Shown here piece after piece: positions 61,299 through 64,000 of a DNA stretch of 64,000 nt. The stretch's first letter is position 1; every line of letters starts with the position of its first letter. Where the stretch lies: assembly GCF_041260665.1 (NCBI RefSeq), contig NZ_JBGCCT010000008.1:62001-126000 (forward strand), read 5' to 3'. The position numbers were made by a program, and so were the translations under genes. This stretch comes from Catenulispora sp. GP43 (GTDB taxonomy: Bacteria > Actinomycetota > Actinomycetes > Streptomycetales > Catenulisporaceae). A model generated the notes under the pieces. The model saw only the letters and a list, made by a program, of their open reading frames with translations. It searched no databases and was not told where the DNA came from.

Positions 61299-62609
61299 AT
61301 GACGAGGACCGCTCGGGCGGCCGATGTGGCGGTCGAGGTGTGGCTGCCGCGCCATTCCTCGGTCCCGTCCTACGCCGACGGGATCCGGAAGCTCGCGGCG
61401 TCGTTCCACGAGCTGCACCCGGAGTACGTGATCGACGTCCGGGAGCCCGCTTCCGGCAGAGGCCGCACGCCCGCGTTGGTCCAGTATTCGCACTCTGCGA
61501 CCCAAACGGCACTGGACATGCGTTCGAAGTCCGGCGCCCCGCTCTTCGTCTCCCCGCACGATGCGATCGCGGGCCGCCGGGAGATCCTGGGGCATCCCGT
61601 GGTCATCGGCGATGTCCTGGCTGCCGCGCGTGCCTCGTACTCCTACGACGGGGTGCTGCTGGCCGTCCCGTCGCTGATCTCGACGACGCTGCTCTACGCC
61701 AACACCGGGCTTCTGGAGGCTGCCGGGGTGACGCGGCTGCCGCAGACCTGGAACGAGGTCGAGGGCGCGTGCGAGGCGGTGCGCGGCCTGCCCGGCGTCG
61801 GCCACGCCATCACCTGGCCGAACCAGGGCTGGATTTTTCAGCAGGCGGTCTCACAAGCCGGCGGTCTGCTCGCCGACCACGGGAACGGGCGCCGGGGCCG
61901 CGCGGAGAAGATGCTTCTGGACTCCCCGGAGATGCTGGCCTTCGTCGGCTGGTGGCGCCGCATGCACCGTCAGGGGCGCTACCTGTACCCCGGTCGCTCG
62001 ACGCATGGCGAGGACACCATCGCAGCCTTCGCCGAGCAGAAGGTCGCCTTCATCCTCGCCTCCTCGGCCGAGTCCGACCGCCTGTCGCGGGCCGGACGCG
62101 AGCACGGCTTCGAGGTCACGGCCGGCCGCATGCCGTACAGCGGGAGATTCCCCTTCGCCGGCAACAGCGCCGGCGGGGAGGCGATCTGGCTGACGGCCGG
62201 TCTGGAGCCGGCCGTCCGTGACGGCGCGCTGGCGTTCCTGCAGTACCTGATGGCGCCCGAGCACGCGGCGCAGCGTCATCTCGACACCGGATTCCTGCCG
62301 GCCACCGGGGCGGCGGTGAAGCTGCTGACCGCCCAGGGCCGGTTCGAGCACCGGCGCACGCCGCCGGCGGTCGCCTTGGACCAGCTGGCCGTCTCCGACC
62401 GGTCCCCGGCCGCGCTCGGGGCGCTGATCGGGGAGTCCGCCCGGATCCAGGCCGCCATGACGCACGCCATGCACGATGTGCTGCTCGGCGAGGAGGACCC
62501 GGCCTGGCGCTTCGCGGCGGCGAACGTCGAGGCCCAGCGGCTGTTGGACGAGTACAACGCCCGGTGCCGCCGGGACGTGCTGGAGGCGCGGAGGGCCGGA
62601 CTGCGGTGA
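61299..62609 (+). CDS. Solute-binding-protein homologue lacking a signal peptide
   Basis: A 436-residue protein of the family 1 extracellular solute-binding fold: GIRKLAASFHELHPEYVIDV, YDGVLLAVPSLISTTLLYANTGLLEAAGV, LPQTWNEVEGACEA and FPFAGNSAGGEAIWLTAG are typical UgpB/MalE blocks. GAGGAG six bases before the ATG at 61299 fixes the start, and the protein begins TRTARAADVAVEVWLPRH, with no hydrophobic signal, Tat motif or lipobox. No permease or ATPase gene is adjacent. Either it is exported by an unseen route, or it acts in the cytosol as a binding or sensing protein. Ligand unknown. Confidence 0.85.
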   Translation: MTRTARAADVAVEVWLPRHSSVPSYADGIRKLAASFHELHPEYVIDVREPASGRGRTPALVQYSHSATQTALDMRSKSGAPLFVSPHDAIAGRREILGHPVVIGDVLAAARASYSYDGVLLAVPSLISTTLLYANTGLLEAAGVTRLPQTWNEVEGACEAVRGLPGVGHAITWPNQGWIFQQAVSQAGGLLADHGNGRRGRAEKMLLDSPEMLAFVGWWRRMHRQGRYLYPGRSTHGEDTIAAFAEQKVAFILASSAESDRLSRAGREHGFEVTAGRMPYSGRFPFAGNSAGGEAIWLTAGLEPAVRDGALAFLQYLMAPEHAAQRHLDTGFLPATGAAVKLLTAQGRFEHRRTPPAVALDQLAVSDRSPAALGALIGESARIQAAMTHAMHDVLLGEEDPAWRFAAANVEAQRLLDEYNARCRRDVLEARRAGLR

Positions 62610-62756
62610 ACGACCCCCCGCTCGACTAGTGGTCGGAGCCGGGGACGGGATAGCGACACGCGTCGGCGTAGGGGGATGCCCTATGTCTTGCGTCGAGGCG
62701 GGTGGTTGCCGTTCGGGAGGCGGCGAGGACCCGCTGAATATCGGCCTGACCCACCG

Positions 62757-64000
62757 TCAGGGCAGGCGGACCGACAGCCCGTGCCGGAAAACATCCAGCG
62801 GGTCATAAGCCTGCTTCGCGCGCTGCAACCGCGGATAGTTGTCCTTGAAATACAGCGCCGACCAGTCCGACCCGGAGTGGTTCCACTCCGGGTCGGCCAG
62901 GTCGGTGTCGGGGTAGCCGATGTAGGAGCCGTCGTTGATCGCGTCCGGCACCGGCACGCCGCCGGAGTGCGCGTAGACGTCGCGGTAGTACGCGCGGACC
63001 CAGGCCAGGTGGCGCTCGTCGTCGGCCGGGTCGGTCCAGCAGCCGGTGCTGTAGGAGGCCTTGAGGATGCAGTCGCGCTGCGCCACCGCGGTGGCGTCCG
63101 GGGCCACGGCGCCCACCTGGCCGCCGAATCCGGTCACGACCAGGCAGCCCATCGGGTTGTCGTAGTCCGTGGAGGACAGGTGCCGGTAGATGGCGGCGAT
63201 CTGCGCGTCGGAGAAGCCGCGGCGCAAATAGCCCGCCTTGTTCTTGTAGCGGCCGGCCGGGTCGCTGGGCCAGCTGTAGGACGGCAGCCAGGTGTCCAGC
63301 CACGGCACGGTCTCGGCGGTCTCGGCGTTCTCAGCGGTCTCGGTTGTCTCGGTTGTCGCCGACATCGGCGCGGCCTGAATACCGCTGGTGACGGCCTCGG
63401 TGTGGGCCCGCAGGATCTCGGCGGCGTCCGGGGCGTCGTCGGGGATCACCGAGGTCAGGATGAACATCGTGCCCGAGCGGTGGGTGATGATCAGGTTGCT
63501 CCACAGCGCGGTCGCCGGCGCGCCGGGCTTGCTGTTCTCCTCATACCAGGTGCAGTAGTTGCGCAGCAGGGTGCGGAAGTCGGCCTCGGAGACCGCGTCC
63601 CAGGACCACATGGTGTCGCGGCGCAGCACGGCGCGCGGCGCGCGGGGGAGCTGGCGGGCCGGGTCCGCGTCCGGCGTCCCCGGGGTGCGCAGCCAGTACT
63701 TGGTGACGACGCCGAAGCTGCCGCCTCCGCCGCCGGTGTGCGCCCACCACAGGTCGTGGTGCGGATCGTCGGGGTCGCGGGTGCCCACCACGACGCGCGC
63801 CTGGCCGTCCGCGCCGACCACGACCGCCTCGACGGCCGCGAGGTGGTCCACGACCAGGCCGTCGCGGCGGGACAGCGGGCCGTAGCCGCCCGCGGCGATG
63901 TGCCCGCCGGCCGCGACCTCGAAGCAGGTGCCGGCCGGGATGGTCACGCCCCAGCCGTCGTGCAGGGTGCGGTAGACGTGGTCCAGCTGGGCGCCGGGCT
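62757..64000 (-). CDS. Berberine-bridge-type FAD-linked oxidase, 5' truncated
   Basis: The frame runs through the right edge; at least 413 residues are present. The visible start VYRTLHDGWGVTIPAGTCFEV leads to AAGGHIAAGGYGPLSRRDGL, the FAD-binding PCMH region with the His of the covalent flavin loop. The C-terminal BBE domain ends SGSDWSALYFKDNYPRLQRAKQAYDPLDVFRHGLSV. GTRDPDDPHHDLWWAHTGGGGGSFGVVTKY is a strong family block. An insertion of Thr/Glu/Ala repeats (63308-63357) lies in the substrate domain. Such enzymes oxidise sugars or cyclise and oxidise secondary metabolites; the role here is unknown. Confidence 0.88.
   Translation of the reverse strand, partial: PGAQLDHVYRTLHDGWGVTIPAGTCFEVAAGGHIAAGGYGPLSRRDGLVVDHLAAVEAVVVGADGQARVVVGTRDPDDPHHDLWWAHTGGGGGSFGVVTKYWLRTPGTPDADPARQLPRAPRAVLRRDTMWSWDAVSEADFRTLLRNYCTWYEENSKPGAPATALWSNLIITHRSGTMFILTSVIPDDAPDAAEILRAHTEAVTSGIQAAPMSATTETTETAENAETAETVPWLDTWLPSYSWPSDPAGRYKNKAGYLRRGFSDAQIAAIYRHLSSTDYDNPMGCLVVTGFGGQVGAVAPDATAVAQRDCILKASYSTGCWTDPADDERHLAWVRAYYRDVYAHSGGVPVPDAINDGSYIGYPDTDLADPEWNHSGSDWSALYFKDNYPRLQRAKQAYDPLDVFRHGLSVRLP

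Noticed and set aside
58515-61805. Minus-strand open frame of 1096 codons spanning AraC copy 2, the MFS exporter and the binding-protein homologue
   Set aside because: Same cause: it shadows genes on both strands and has no domain or ribosome binding site.
1-64000. tRNA, rRNA, insertion sequence or integrated phage
   Set aside because: No cloverleaf-like segment, transposase, integrase or long terminal inverted repeats were recognised on either strand.

Overview
The window is chromosomal DNA of a high-GC Gram-positive actinomycete. The evidence is strong G/C bias at third codon positions, frequent GTG and some TTG starts, an enzyme of the mycothiol-dependent maleylpyruvate isomerase family, Tat and lipoprotein signals, and secreted glycoside hydrolases carrying ricin-type, discoidin-type and other carbohydrate-binding modules. 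The set of GH54, GH87, GH16 and large GH3 enzymes would suit a soil polysaccharide degrader such as a Catenulispora-type organism, but the genus is inference. I saw no tRNA, rRNA, IS element, prophage or CRISPR array.

Layout. (1) 1-6.8 kb: the 3' part of a GH16/GH2-like fusion glucanase, a CapA-type protein, a TrmH-type RNA methyltransferase, a secreted GH79-like enzyme and a serine hydrolase. (2) 6.9-15.6 kb: a coherent arabinose/arabinoxylan locus. A binding lipoprotein, two permeases, an intracellular GH51 and a secreted GH54 form one minus-strand operon. A divergent LacI regulator faces it across two abutting 12-bp LacI-type operators. (3) 15.6-24.5 kb: an M55 peptidase/hydrolase pair, then a translationally coupled operon of a 1345-residue GH3 enzyme, a GFO/IDH oxidoreductase and a TIM-barrel isomerase. 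(4) 24.6-35.6 kb: an MDMPI-family protein, a DUF948 protein, an ABC-2-type exporter operon ending in a beta-propeller/phosphoesterase, an MFS carrier and a GH87-like multi-module enzyme. (5) 35.6-44.2 kb: a CoA-transferase pair coupled to an intradiol dioxygenase, its probable GntR regulator, a Tat-exported multicopper oxidase, and a YciI / epoxide hydrolase / cyclase group.

(6) 44.4-54.3 kb is the most interesting part. It holds an MFS exporter, an SgcJ-like protein, a C*-A-PCP NRPS, an MIO aminomutase with close SgcC4-type motifs, an HpaB/SgcC-type flavin hydroxylase and an acyl-CoA-dehydrogenase-fold monooxygenase. By manual alignment the adenylation pocket reads DPAQLMLAAK, one residue from the beta-tyrosine code I recall for SgcC1 of the C-1027 enediyne. 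The NRPS condensation-like domain has lost both catalytic histidines. No enediyne PKS, halogenase, thioesterase or flavin reductase is visible. This looks like a compact beta-tyrosine / 3-hydroxy-beta-tyrosine pathway separated from enediyne biosynthesis.

(7) 54.4-64 kb: a small membrane-anchored hypothetical protein, then a GMC oxidoreductase and its DUF5987-like partner flanked by two paralogous AraC regulators of unusual layout, a 14-TM-type MFS exporter, a solute-binding-protein homologue with no signal peptide, and a berberine-bridge-type FAD oxidase cut by the right edge. Short tandem repeats recur throughout. Some are in frame at protein ends; others are 11-, 14-, 21- or 22-bp direct repeats upstream of genes.
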